From assembly GCA_964484255.1 (NCBI GenBank), contig CAZAEH010000028.1, positions 1 through 18,878 on the forward strand: 18,878 nt of DNA, given 5' to 3'. A program made the translations under genes and the position numbers. Origin of the DNA: UBA6215 sp964484255. GTDB lineage: Bacteria > Omnitrophota > Gorgyraeia > Pluralincolimonadales > Pluralincolimonadaceae. The notes under the pieces were generated by a model. It searched no databases and was not told the DNA's origin. It worked only from the letters and a program-made list of their open reading frames with translations. Of this stretch, positions 7,443-14,724 are shown in pieces; position 1 is the first letter of the stretch, and each line of letters begins with the position of its first letter.

Positions 7443-8282
7443 TTAAGGGGTAAGGTACTCTATCACCCGGGCTATCCCGGCTTTAAGGTCCTTCCTGTGT
7501 AATATCATGTCCAGCAGGCCGTGCTCCAAAAGGAACTCGGAACGCTGGAACCCCGGCGGGAGCTTCTGCCTTATAGTCTGTTCGATCACCCTGGGACCCG
7601 TAAAGCCTATCAGGGCCTTAGGTTCGGCGACTATCACGTCGCCGAGGGAGGCAAAACTCGCCATTATCCCGGCCATGGTCGGATTTGTAAGGATGGATAT
7701 GTACGGGACCCCTGCCTCGTGGAGTTTGGCAATAGCCGCCGAGGTCTTTGCCATCTGCATCAACGAAAAAAGGCCCTCATACATCCTTGCCCCTCCTCCT
7801 GACCCCGAAACAATCACGAGAGGGAGCCTCAAGTTAGTCGCCAGCTCCGTTGCCCTGGCGATCTTCTCTCCGACAACCGAACCCATGGATCCCATTATGA
7901 AGCGGGAATCCGTAACTACAAATATCACCCTCTTGCCATCGATAGAACCCCTGCCGCTTATGCAGGCTTCGTTGAGGCCGGTCGCCGTCTGGTCTTCCTT
8001 GAGCTTATCCTCATAGGATCTTGGGCCCTTGAAAAGCAGCGGGTCCATGGGCCTCAAGGCGGCGTCACGCTCTTCAAAACTACCCTCATCAAGGAGCATT
8101 GATATCCTCTCATTCGCATTGAGGACAAAATGGTAATTGCACTTGGGGCAGACCTTCATGTTCTCCTCAAGGGCCTTGTTGTATATGATCTCCCCGCAGT
8201 CCTCGCACTTAGTCCAAAGGCCCTCTGGAATATCTTTTTTCTTAGCCACCTTGACTATGGTATATTTGGATTTTCCGAACAT
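7443..8282 (-). CDS. accD: Acetyl-CoA carboxylase carboxyltransferase subunit beta
   Basis: AccD, with AccA, transfers the carboxyl group from biotinylated AccB to acetyl-CoA, giving malonyl-CoA, the first committed step of fatty-acid synthesis. From the ATG at 8282 it is 279 aa. The N-terminal zinc ribbon is complete: CEDC at 26-29 and CPKC at 45-48. The crotonase-like domain follows, with the SLNEA-like LNEACISGRG, GSMGSVVGEKI, SLMQMAKTSAA and ASLGDVIVAEPKALIGFTGPRVIEQT. The usual SGGARM turn reads SGSGGGARM, one glycine longer than B. subtilis AccD as I recall it. A TTG three codons upstream (8291) is an alternative start that would overlap the DUF1015 stop; the ATG lies 1 nt past that stop. 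accA, accB and accC are not in the window. Confidence 0.93.
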   Translation of the reverse strand: MFGKSKYTIVKVAKKKDIPEGLWTKCEDCGEIIYNKALEENMKVCPKCNYHFVLNANERISMLLDEGSFEERDAALRPMDPLLFKGPRSYEDKLKEDQTATGLNEACISGRGSIDGKRVIFVVTDSRFIMGSMGSVVGEKIARATELATNLRLPLVIVSGSGGGARMYEGLFSLMQMAKTSAAIAKLHEAGVPYISILTNPTMAGIMASFASLGDVIVAEPKALIGFTGPRVIEQTIRQKLPPGFQRSEFLLEHGLLDMILHRKDLKAGIARVIEYLTP

Positions 8283-8283
8283 T

Positions 8284-9570
8284 TTATTCAAACCTGTTTA
8301 TTAAAAGGCCTGACGGCGGTTTAGGGTAAAAATAAGTGGTCTTGTGCGGCATCCTTTCGCGGCACCTGACTATATTATAAATATCCTTGAGCCCCGGCGG
8401 GTTCAGGAAGAAAGCCGCGCGCTTTGCTTTTGAAGCGGCCCACTTGAACGCTGCCTCGGGGTCCCTTGTGAACGTTATAGCCTTCTCGGCCTTTTCACCC
8501 TTCAGCCCGAGGGCTTTCCCGAATACGAGATGGTGCAGGATCACGACATCCAGGTTCCTCCAATAGGACGAGTTCCCGGAATTTATCAGGCCGCTTGCAT
8601 CGGAACGCTTCAGTTTCAGGCACAGGTAGTTACTTCCGCCGAGATAAGCGCCTATTACGTGCCTGCCGCCGGAACCCATAAGCAACTCCATCCGTTTCCT
8701 GCCGTTGACCCTTATTATATCAAAATATCCCCTCACTTTTTCCAGATTTTTGAGCACTGCCGATGCCGCGAACCCCTCCACCATTCGGTGGGTGGGTAAA
8801 ATGGAAAGCCCCTCGGGATCCGAGGGGGCAAAATACATCATCAAATAATCATAAGCGGCGGGTCCCGCTTTCCGGGCTGCAGCCTGCCTGAACCTCCTGT
8901 ATTCAAGGGCGACTTCATAACGGTGGTGCCCGTCGGCTATCAACGCCTTCTTCCTTGACATCAGGCTGGAAAGCGTCTTTATAGTATTTTGGTCCGTAAT
9001 GCGCCATATCCTGTTCCTGGTACCTTCGAATACCGTATCAATGACCGGCCTGGAACTGCGCGAAGTTTTCCTGAGTATGCCCAAAATCTTACGGTCCTCA
9101 TCAAATACGATCGAGAAAACCGGGCTGAGGTTCGCGCGCGTCTCTTTCATCAGCTCAAGCCTGTCCGCCTTCGGCCCTTTAAAAGTCTTCTCATGAGGCA
9201 GGAAACCTTTCGTACGGTCTTCCTCAAGCCTGGCCAATGATATGAATCCTACCCTGTCCTTTACTTTGCTGCCTATCCTGTAGCTTTGGCTGTACACATA
9301 GACAGAGTCCTCTTTTTCCTTCGTCAGGATCGCCCTGGAAAGCCACTCCTCCAAGGTCCTGCCCGATCTCGTATACCTGTTGTCGCAACGGTTATCTCCG
9401 GCAAAGACCTTCCCAAGGTCCAGGCGGATGAAATTATAAGGACTGTTGCGGTAGTAACGACCCTGTTGTTCCCGGCTTATGACATCGTAAGGAGGGGTTA
9501 TGAGTTTTGAGAGCTTTCCTGCTGCCTTGGGATTATACCTGTAGCCCTTGAAAGGTTTTATTATCGTCAT
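8284..9570 (-). CDS. DUF1015 family protein (COG4198), function unknown
   Basis: This is a 428-aa soluble protein of the DUF1015 family, whose biochemical role is not established to my knowledge. Family hallmarks seen: PPYDV at 26-30 after an opening KPFKGYRYNP, the HEKTF-KGPKADRLELM segment at about 126-141, TRANLSPVFSIV at about 144-155, and the histidine-rich DGHHRYE at 213-219, the most likely active or metal-binding site. In other bacteria the family is sometimes found near serine-biosynthesis genes (serA/serC); none is present here. The ATG at 9570 overlaps the upstream vanZ-like stop in an ATGA junction, and accD begins 1 nt after this gene's stop, so it sits inside the run that starts at the heat-shock promoter. 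There are no membrane segments and no signal peptide. Confidence 0.85.
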   Translation of the reverse strand: MTIIKPFKGYRYNPKAAGKLSKLITPPYDVISREQQGRYYRNSPYNFIRLDLGKVFAGDNRCDNRYTRSGRTLEEWLSRAILTKEKEDSVYVYSQSYRIGSKVKDRVGFISLARLEEDRTKGFLPHEKTFKGPKADRLELMKETRANLSPVFSIVFDEDRKILGILRKTSRSSRPVIDTVFEGTRNRIWRITDQNTIKTLSSLMSRKKALIADGHHRYEVALEYRRFRQAAARKAGPAAYDYLMMYFAPSDPEGLSILPTHRMVEGFAASAVLKNLEKVRGYFDIIRVNGRKRMELLMGSGGRHVIGAYLGGSNYLCLKLKRSDASGLINSGNSSYWRNLDVVILHHLVFGKALGLKGEKAEKAITFTRDPEAAFKWAASKAKRAAFFLNPPGLKDIYNIVRCRERMPHKTTYFYPKPPSGLLINRFE

Positions 9571-9938
9571 CTTTTTAAAAAGCCCACCGCCAGCGCCCCG
9601 AGGAAATCAAAGAAAAGGTCGATAAGGCTGCTGACCCTTCCCGGGACAAATAGCTGGTGGATCTCATCGGTGACTCCATATATTGTTGTAAGGATGACCG
9701 CGAACGCCAATAACCTGAAACCGCTTAACCCGGGAAAACTCCCTTTTAACGCCCTTATCAACAGGAAACACAAGGCCCCGAACTCGACCGCGTGCAATAA
9801 TTTATCGAGCTGCGGGATTTGCGTTTCGGGAAGCGGATGCTCCATCGCGGAACCGATGAAGATTATAGCACAATATGCTATTACTGGGAACCAAAAAATA
9901 ACGAACTGCAGGTAGGGTCCGCGCGCCGTTGGCTTCAC
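9567..9938 (-). CDS. VanZ-like small membrane protein
   Basis: This 123-aa protein has four hydrophobic helices (about 12-31, 44-64, 71-90 and 99-121). Two family motifs are clear: DKLLHAVEFGALCFLL in the second helix and TDEIHQLFVPGR followed by DLFFDFLGA in the third and fourth. VanZ proteins lower teicoplanin susceptibility in enterococci, but most homologues have no known role, and resistance should not be inferred. The start is GTG at 9938 in a GTGA overlap with the dnaJ stop, and the end overlaps the DUF1015 start in ATGA. It lacks a convincing Shine-Dalgarno, so it probably depends on translational coupling to dnaJ. Confidence 0.85.
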   Translation of the reverse strand: MKPTARGPYLQFVIFWFPVIAYCAIIFIGSAMEHPLPETQIPQLDKLLHAVEFGALCFLLIRALKGSFPGLSGFRLLAFAVILTTIYGVTDEIHQLFVPGRVSSLIDLFFDFLGALAVGFLKR

Positions 9939-11104
9939 CTGAAGAAGCTCTTGATCTTCCTGATGAATGAGGCGGCTTTAGGGAAGGTCTCTTCTCCGGA
10001 GGCTTTCGCGAATTCCCTGAGCAGCCGTTTCTGGGATTCATTCATCGCGGCAGGGGTCTCTACGATTACGCGCACATGCTCATCTCCGCGTATCCCGGAG
10101 TGCACGTCAGGCATTCCCTCCGCCCTTAGCCTGAATATCCTGCCGCTTTGGGTGCCGGCAGGGACTTTCATCCTTACTTTACCCTTAAGGGTGGGAACTT
10201 CCACTTCGGTCCCCAGCGCAGCGTCAACCATGGATACGGGCACTTCACAAAGTATGTCGCTGCCATGGCGTTCGAATATCTCGTGGGGCCTGACATATAT
10301 CAGGACATAAAGGTCACCTCGCGGGCCTCCGCGCATTCCGGCCTCGCCCTCACCTGCCACGCGCAGGCGCATACCGCTCTCTATGCCCGCGGGTATCTTG
10401 ACGGTTATCTTCCTGTCGACTACCGTCCTGCCGCTGCCCCTGCATTTCGGGCAGGGTTTTGAAATTATGCTGCCCTCTCCGCCGCATTTATCGCACGGAC
10501 GGGAAAAGACCATGAAACCCTGCGAAGAGCGTATCTGGCCGGACCCTCCGCATTTGGGACAGGTCTGCCTGCTCGACCCCGGGGCCGTGCCTTCGCCCTT
10601 ACAGCTTTGGCATGCTTCATGCCTGGGGATCACAAATTCTTTAGATACTCCGGAAGCCGCTTCGTTGAAACTTATCTCCAGGTCGAACTGCAGGTCGGAA
10701 CCGCGGCGCCTTCCTGCCGCGCCTCCGGCGCGGCGGCCGCCGAACATCCCGCCGCCACCCCCTCCAAAGATACCGCCCAGTATATCCTCAAGGTTTATTC
10801 CGCCCAGGCCGAGGTCATCGAACACACTGGAGAAATCCGCGCCCCTGAATATATCCTCGGAGGTATAACGCGAATCTATGCCCTCATGGCCGAACTGGTC
10901 ATACTGCGCCTTCTTCTGGGGATCGGAAAGGACGGCATAGGCCTCGGAAAGCTCCTTGAACTTCTCCTCCGCGGCCTTTTTGTCGTTAGGGTTCCTGTCC
11001 GGATGATACTTGAGCGCCAACTTTCGGTAAGCGCTTTTTATCTCGTCCGGCCCGGCGCCCTTAGAGACGCCGAGTATCTCATAATAATCCCGTTTAGTCG
11101 CCAT
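9935..11104 (-). CDS. dnaJ: Chaperone DnaJ (Hsp40), type I
   Basis: DnaJ delivers unfolded clients to DnaK and stimulates its ATPase. From the ATG at 11104 it is 389 aa. The J domain occupies 1-70 with HPD at 34-36. A Gly/Phe region follows to about 130 with a run of glycines. All four zinc motifs are complete: CQSCKGEG (165-172), CPKCGGSG (182-189), CDKCGGEG (204-211) and CPKCRGSG (218-225). The C-terminal client-binding domains include VKIPAGIESGMRLRVAGEG and GDLYV. A longer reading frame from TTG at 11125 begins inside the loop of a hairpin and adds seven non-family residues, so I reject it. No Shine-Dalgarno is seen just before the ATG; a 9-bp GC-rich hairpin ends nine bases upstream. The vanZ-like gene overlaps the stop. 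Confidence 0.96.
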   Translation of the reverse strand: MATKRDYYEILGVSKGAGPDEIKSAYRKLALKYHPDRNPNDKKAAEEKFKELSEAYAVLSDPQKKAQYDQFGHEGIDSRYTSEDIFRGADFSSVFDDLGLGGINLEDILGGIFGGGGGGMFGGRRAGGAAGRRRGSDLQFDLEISFNEAASGVSKEFVIPRHEACQSCKGEGTAPGSSRQTCPKCGGSGQIRSSQGFMVFSRPCDKCGGEGSIISKPCPKCRGSGRTVVDRKITVKIPAGIESGMRLRVAGEGEAGMRGGPRGDLYVLIYVRPHEIFERHGSDILCEVPVSMVDAALGTEVEVPTLKGKVRMKVPAGTQSGRIFRLRAEGMPDVHSGIRGDEHVRVIVETPAAMNESQKRLLREFAKASGEETFPKAASFIRKIKSFFR

Positions 11105-11112
11105 ATTAGTAT

Positions 11113-11139
11113 GGGGACGCGCCAAAAAGACGCGTCCCC
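11113..11139 (-). repeat. Perfect 9-bp inverted repeat between dnaK and dnaJ
   Basis: GGGGACGCG (11113-11121) and CGCGTCCCC (11131-11139) are exact reverse complements around a 9-nt loop. On the plus strand the right arm is followed by a T-rich run (11140-11150), the shape of an intrinsic terminator, but no plus-strand gene ends there. On the transcribed minus strand the A-rich tract comes first, so it should act as an RNA stem in the dnaK-dnaJ intergenic mRNA, for example in mRNA processing, stability or control of dnaJ translation. It may also be a dispersed palindromic repeat; no second copy was seen in this window. Confidence 0.85.
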
Positions 11140-11159
11140 TTTTTGTTTTTTATATTATA

Positions 11160-13094
11160 CTACTTTTTCTTCTTTTCGTCATCATCCGCGCGGAATTCGG
11201 CGTCGATGATATCGTCCTTCTTGGACCCGGATTCACCTGCCTGGTCTCCCGCGGCTTCTCCCTGGGGCTGCTCCGGTCCGGCTTGCGGCCCACCCTGCGA
11301 GCCCGCGCCCTCCTGGCCCTTTTGCGCGCTCGCTTTGTATATCTCCTCTGCGAGTTTGTAAGAAGCCTGTTGGAGTGTCTCCATCGACTTCTTGATACGG
11401 TCGACGTTCTTGTCCTTTATCGCCTGCTTGAGGTCGTTAAGGGCCGTCTCTATGTTCGCCCTCTCCTGCTGGCTGACCTTGTCGCCATAATCCTTGAGCG
11501 ACTTCTCGGTCGTGTAAACAAGGCTGTCGGCCTGGTTTACGACCTCGACCTCTTCTTTTTTCTTAGTATCCTCGGAAGCGAACTTCTCGGCTTCCTTGAC
11601 CATGCGGTCTATCTCTTCTTTCGAGAGTTTGGTCGGAGCGGTAATCTTTATCGACTGCTCCTTTCCAGTGCCCATATCCTTGGCGTTAACATGGACTATA
11701 CCGTTTGCATCGATGTCGAAGGTAACTTCTATCTTAGGAACGCCTCTTGGGGCTGCCGGGATCCCTACAAGGTCAAATCGCCCGAGCTCTGTATTGTCGT
11801 TTGCCATCTGGCGCTCGCCCTGTAAAACGCGCACCGTGACCGCCGGCTGGTTATCTGCCGCGGTAGAGAATACCTGGCTCTGCCTGGTCGGTATAGTGGT
11901 GTTCCTCTCGATCAATTTCGTGAAGACACCTCCGAGCGTCTCGATACCGAGCGAAAGCGGGGTAACATCCAGGAGCTGTATGTCCTTTATCTCGCCCCTC
12001 AACGCAGCCGCCTGTATCGCAGCGCCGAGCGCGACGCATTCCATCGGGTCGACCCCGCGCTCTATCTTCTTGCCGACGTAATCCTCGACGAACTTCTGGA
12101 TTATCGGCATGCGCGTCGGTCCGCCGACAAGTATCACCCTGTCTATTTGCGCCATGGTAAGTTTCGCGTCCTTGACGGCATTCTCCATAGGGGCGCGGCA
12201 CCTGTTGACTATGGGCGATACCAGGTCCTCAAGCTTCGCGCGCGTTATAGTATGCGTGAAGTGCTTTGGCCCCGAAGCATCGGCCGTGATGAACGGCAGG
12301 TTGATGTCGGTCTGCAGCGTGCTCGAAAGCTCCACCTTGGCCTTTTCGGCCGCCTCGCGAAGCCTCTGCACGGCCATCTTGTCGTTCTTTAAGTCTATGC
12401 CTGTCTCGCGCTTGAAGGTCCCGACAAGATAATCTATCAGGGCATTATCCATGTCGGTCCCGCCGAGCTGGGTATCGCCGTTGGTCGAGAGAACTTCGAA
12501 ACCGCTGGCTTTCTGTTCCTTGTCGTACCACATCTCCATTATAGTGACGTCAAGCGTACCGCCGCCGAGGTCGAAGACCATTATCTTCATCTCTTTCTCG
12601 GCTTTATCAATACCGTATGCGAGGCACGCAGCCGTCGGCTCGTTTATGATGCGCAATACCTTCAGCCCTGCTATCTCGCCGGCATCTTTTGTGGCTTGGC
12701 GCTGGTTATCGTTGAAATACGCCGGGCAGGTTATGACCGCCTCGTTCACGGAATCGCCAAGATAAGCCTCGGCATCCTGCTTTATCTTCTGCAATATGAA
12801 CGCCGATATCTGCTGGGGCGTATATTCCTTCCCGTATACGCTGAACTTATAATCCGTACCCATCTTCCGCTTGGCAGCCTGTATCGTGCCCTCGGGATTG
12901 ATGGCCGCCTGCCTGCGGGCCGGCTCGCCTACCAGGCGCTGTCCGTCTTTCGTGAAAGCAACATAAGACGGGAACGCCTTTCCGCTGGCTACACCCGCGC
13001 CTTCCGCGGACGGGATTATCGCAGGACGGTCGCCTTCCATGGCCGCTGCGGCCGAGTTTGAAGTACCTAAGTCTATACCTATCGCTCTTGCCAT
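11160..13094 (-). CDS. dnaK: Chaperone DnaK (Hsp70)
   Basis: DnaK is the ATP-driven cytosolic Hsp70 that binds exposed hydrophobic segments of proteins. It is 644 aa, a normal length. Seen: the phosphate-1 loop GIDLGTSNSAAA (6-17), PAYFNDNQRQATKDAG (124-139), the phosphate-2 region FDLGGGTLDVTI (174-185), GGTDMD (211-216), VGGPTRMP, the interdomain linker before DVTPLSLGIETLGG, and a C-terminal lid ending with DDIIDAEF and a lysine tail. SNSAAA, GGTLDVT and GGTDMD differ from the GTTNS, GGTFDVS and GGDDFD forms of Thermotoga and E. coli DnaK and match the Thermoplasma-like subfamily as I recall it. The ATG directly abuts the grpE stop (TAAATG), behind GAGGAGG. It is part of hrcA-grpE-dnaK-dnaJ. 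Confidence 0.97.
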   Translation of the reverse strand: MARAIGIDLGTSNSAAAAMEGDRPAIIPSAEGAGVASGKAFPSYVAFTKDGQRLVGEPARRQAAINPEGTIQAAKRKMGTDYKFSVYGKEYTPQQISAFILQKIKQDAEAYLGDSVNEAVITCPAYFNDNQRQATKDAGEIAGLKVLRIINEPTAACLAYGIDKAEKEMKIMVFDLGGGTLDVTIMEMWYDKEQKASGFEVLSTNGDTQLGGTDMDNALIDYLVGTFKRETGIDLKNDKMAVQRLREAAEKAKVELSSTLQTDINLPFITADASGPKHFTHTITRAKLEDLVSPIVNRCRAPMENAVKDAKLTMAQIDRVILVGGPTRMPIIQKFVEDYVGKKIERGVDPMECVALGAAIQAAALRGEIKDIQLLDVTPLSLGIETLGGVFTKLIERNTTIPTRQSQVFSTAADNQPAVTVRVLQGERQMANDNTELGRFDLVGIPAAPRGVPKIEVTFDIDANGIVHVNAKDMGTGKEQSIKITAPTKLSKEEIDRMVKEAEKFASEDTKKKEEVEVVNQADSLVYTTEKSLKDYGDKVSQQERANIETALNDLKQAIKDKNVDRIKKSMETLQQASYKLAEEIYKASAQKGQEGAGSQGGPQAGPEQPQGEAAGDQAGESGSKKDDIIDAEFRADDDEKKKK

Positions 13095-13622
13095 TTATTT
13101 TCCCTCCTCTTTCTCTTCATTTTCTTCTTTTCCGTTCGAAACCTTTACAGCTGCCGGCCTCAAGACCTTGCCGTTAAGCTCATATCCTTTCCTTAATACT
13201 TCCAAGACGGTGTTGTCCGGATGTTCCGCATCCTCAACATGCTCTACCGCCTCATGTTTTTCCGGGTCGAACGGCTGGCCTGCCGGGTCGATCACCTTTA
13301 ACCCGTTATCTTTCAATATCCCCTGGAAATCGGCGCGGACCATCTCTATGCCCTGCACCAGCACCTTGGCGTCATTGGTATTCTTCGCTGAATCGATCGC
13401 TCGCTCGAAATCATCCATTACCCTGAGCAGTTCGGAGATCAGGGCTTCGTTGGCAAACCTTACGAAATCCTGCTTCTCCCTTTCCTGGCGCTTCCTGCGG
13501 TTCTCGAAATCTGCCTGCATGCGCAGCATCTTATCGGCACACTCGTCCGCCTTCGCTGCCTTCTCCTTGAGGGCCTCGAGTTCTTCCTCTTCTATCTTCA
13601 CTTTTTTGTTCTCTTCCGCCAT
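13095..13622 (-). CDS. grpE: Nucleotide exchange factor GrpE
   Basis: GrpE is a dimeric cofactor that releases ADP from DnaK, and in many bacteria its long helix acts as a thermosensor. It is 175 aa. Residues about 1-60 are highly charged and helical (KKVKIEEEELEALKEKA). The conserved ADFENRRKRQEREK lies at about 36-49, followed by the four-helix segment with LLRVMDDFERAI. The C-terminal beta domain contains HEAVEHVE and the family signature NTVLEVLRKGYELNGKVLRPAAVKV. The tail is rich in Glu/Lys. The ATG lies 3 nt after the hrcA stop with only a weak AGGA before it, and the stop touches the dnaK ATG, so the operon is tightly coupled. Confidence 0.95.
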   Translation of the reverse strand: MAEENKKVKIEEEELEALKEKAAKADECADKMLRMQADFENRRKRQEREKQDFVRFANEALISELLRVMDDFERAIDSAKNTNDAKVLVQGIEMVRADFQGILKDNGLKVIDPAGQPFDPEKHEAVEHVEDAEHPDNTVLEVLRKGYELNGKVLRPAAVKVSNGKEENEEKEEGK

Positions 13623-13625
13623 ATC

Positions 13626-14672
13626 CTATTCACTAAGCCTTGTAAGGAGGCCGCTGAAAGCATCGCTGACAAACTCCACCGCCGGGATCGCGCGAGGGTA
13701 GTCCATCCTGGTCGGGCCTATCACGCCTATGCTTCCGACATTCCTGTTGCCTATCCTGTAATTGGAGATCACCAGGCTGCACTCCTTCATGTTGTCGAAC
13801 GGGTTCTCCGAGCCTATGTGGACCCTCGCTTTATTCTCGTTAAGGTCGCCGTCCATAATATCGAGAATCTCGTCCTCGTCCTCGAGGACCTTTATAAGAT
13901 GCTTGACCTTGGCCGCGTCCCGGAACTCCGGCTGTTCTATCATATAATGAGTCCCGTCAAGGAGTATACGCTCATCGCTGTCATCGAGTATATGCGACAT
14001 GCTCAATAACTCGCTGGCTTCCTTTAGAAGGTGATAGAAAGGGTCGCCTTCTCCCATCATCTTCCTGAGCAGGTAATCGGTCACGTCACTCAACTGCAGG
14101 CCGTCAAGTTCCTCGTTCAGGAATTTTGAGACCCTGGAAAGTTCGCTTTCTTCGACAAACTCCTTGATCTCGAACATTGAATGCTTCACCAGCCCCTGCG
14201 CAGTGAACAGAAGAGCGTATACCTTGGTCCTGGTCGCAGGAATGAGTTCTATCCTCTTGAAAGTCCTCCTCTTAGCGCGAGGATAACTTACTATGGAGGT
14301 CTGCCCGGTCAAGCCGGACACGATCCTGGCGGCCCTCTTTATCAGCTCCTCAAGCTCATCGGCATCCTGCCTGAGCGTCCCTTCTACTGACTCCTTCTCG
14401 TCCCGGGTAAGGCGCTTCGGCTCCATTATCGAATCGACAAAATACCTGTAACCCTTATCGGTAGGTATCCTGCCCGCTGAGGTATGCGGATGGGTTATAT
14501 ATCCCATCTCCTCCAAAGTGGACATGATATTCCTGATCGTAGCCGGGCTCAGGCGCTCCCTGAGCTTCTTGGACACGGCAAGGGAACCAACCGGGGTTGC
14601 GGTCGAAACATATGAATCGACCACTACCTCTAAAATGCTGTTTCTCCTTGATAATGAATTAGTTACGACCAT
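13626..14672 (-). CDS. hrcA: Heat-inducible transcription repressor HrcA
   Basis: HrcA represses heat-shock operons by binding CIRCE; it needs GroEL to fold, so titration by unfolded protein lifts repression. From the ATG at 14672 it is 348 aa. Residues about 8-75 form the winged helix (RRNSILEVVVDSY, TPVGSLAVSKK, LSPATIRNIMSTLEEMGYI), followed by the HrcA-specific HPHTSAGRIPTDKGYRYFVD. A GAF-like middle domain and the C-terminal SIGVIGPTRMDYPRAI complete the family pattern. I chose the ATG because AAGGTG (14684-14679) precedes it by 6 nt. A GTG seven codons upstream (14693) is in frame but lies just 5 nt from CIRCE and removes that site from the leader. It is the first gene of the heat-shock operon and probably represses itself. 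Confidence 0.95.
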   Translation of the reverse strand: MVVTNSLSRRNSILEVVVDSYVSTATPVGSLAVSKKLRERLSPATIRNIMSTLEEMGYITHPHTSAGRIPTDKGYRYFVDSIMEPKRLTRDEKESVEGTLRQDADELEELIKRAARIVSGLTGQTSIVSYPRAKRRTFKRIELIPATRTKVYALLFTAQGLVKHSMFEIKEFVEESELSRVSKFLNEELDGLQLSDVTDYLLRKMMGEGDPFYHLLKEASELLSMSHILDDSDERILLDGTHYMIEQPEFRDAAKVKHLIKVLEDEDEILDIMDGDLNENKARVHIGSENPFDNMKECSLVISNYRIGNRNVGSIGVIGPTRMDYPRAIPAVEFVSDAFSGLLTRLSE

Positions 14673-14697
14673 CTTGGACACCTTTTTTGACACTGTG

Positions 14698-14724
14698 TTA
14701 GCACTCTTTTAGGTCGAGTGCTAA
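14698..14724 (-). promoter_or_regulatory. CIRCE operator (HrcA binding site)
   Basis: The sequence is TTAGCACTC, nine bases, GAGTGCTAA: a perfect 27-bp CIRCE with no mismatch to consensus. It lies between the -10 box and the hrcA start and covers the expected transcription start near 14722, so bound HrcA would block initiation. Its upstream edge is the base next to the hflX stop codon. Confidence 0.98.

Noticed and set aside
9567..9938. Glycopeptide resistance gene
   Set aside because: The protein is VanZ-like, but no other van gene is nearby and most family members have no resistance role.
11113..11150. Intrinsic terminator on the plus strand
   Set aside because: Stem plus T-run have the right form, but no plus-strand gene exists anywhere upstream to be terminated; listed instead as an inverted repeat.
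10607..11209. Plus-strand open frame of 200 codons
   Set aside because: It is the antisense shadow of dnaJ and the dnaK end; the minus-strand J domain and zinc motifs explain this DNA.
11851..12201. Minus-strand 116-codon frame inside dnaK
   Set aside because: It is out of frame within the fully conserved dnaK coding sequence, rich in Arg/Gly as expected for a frame shadow.
14673..14693. GTG start for hrcA at 14693
   Set aside because: It lies 5 nt from CIRCE with no ribosome site, and adds residues not typical of HrcA; ATG 14672 has AAGGTG at 6 nt.
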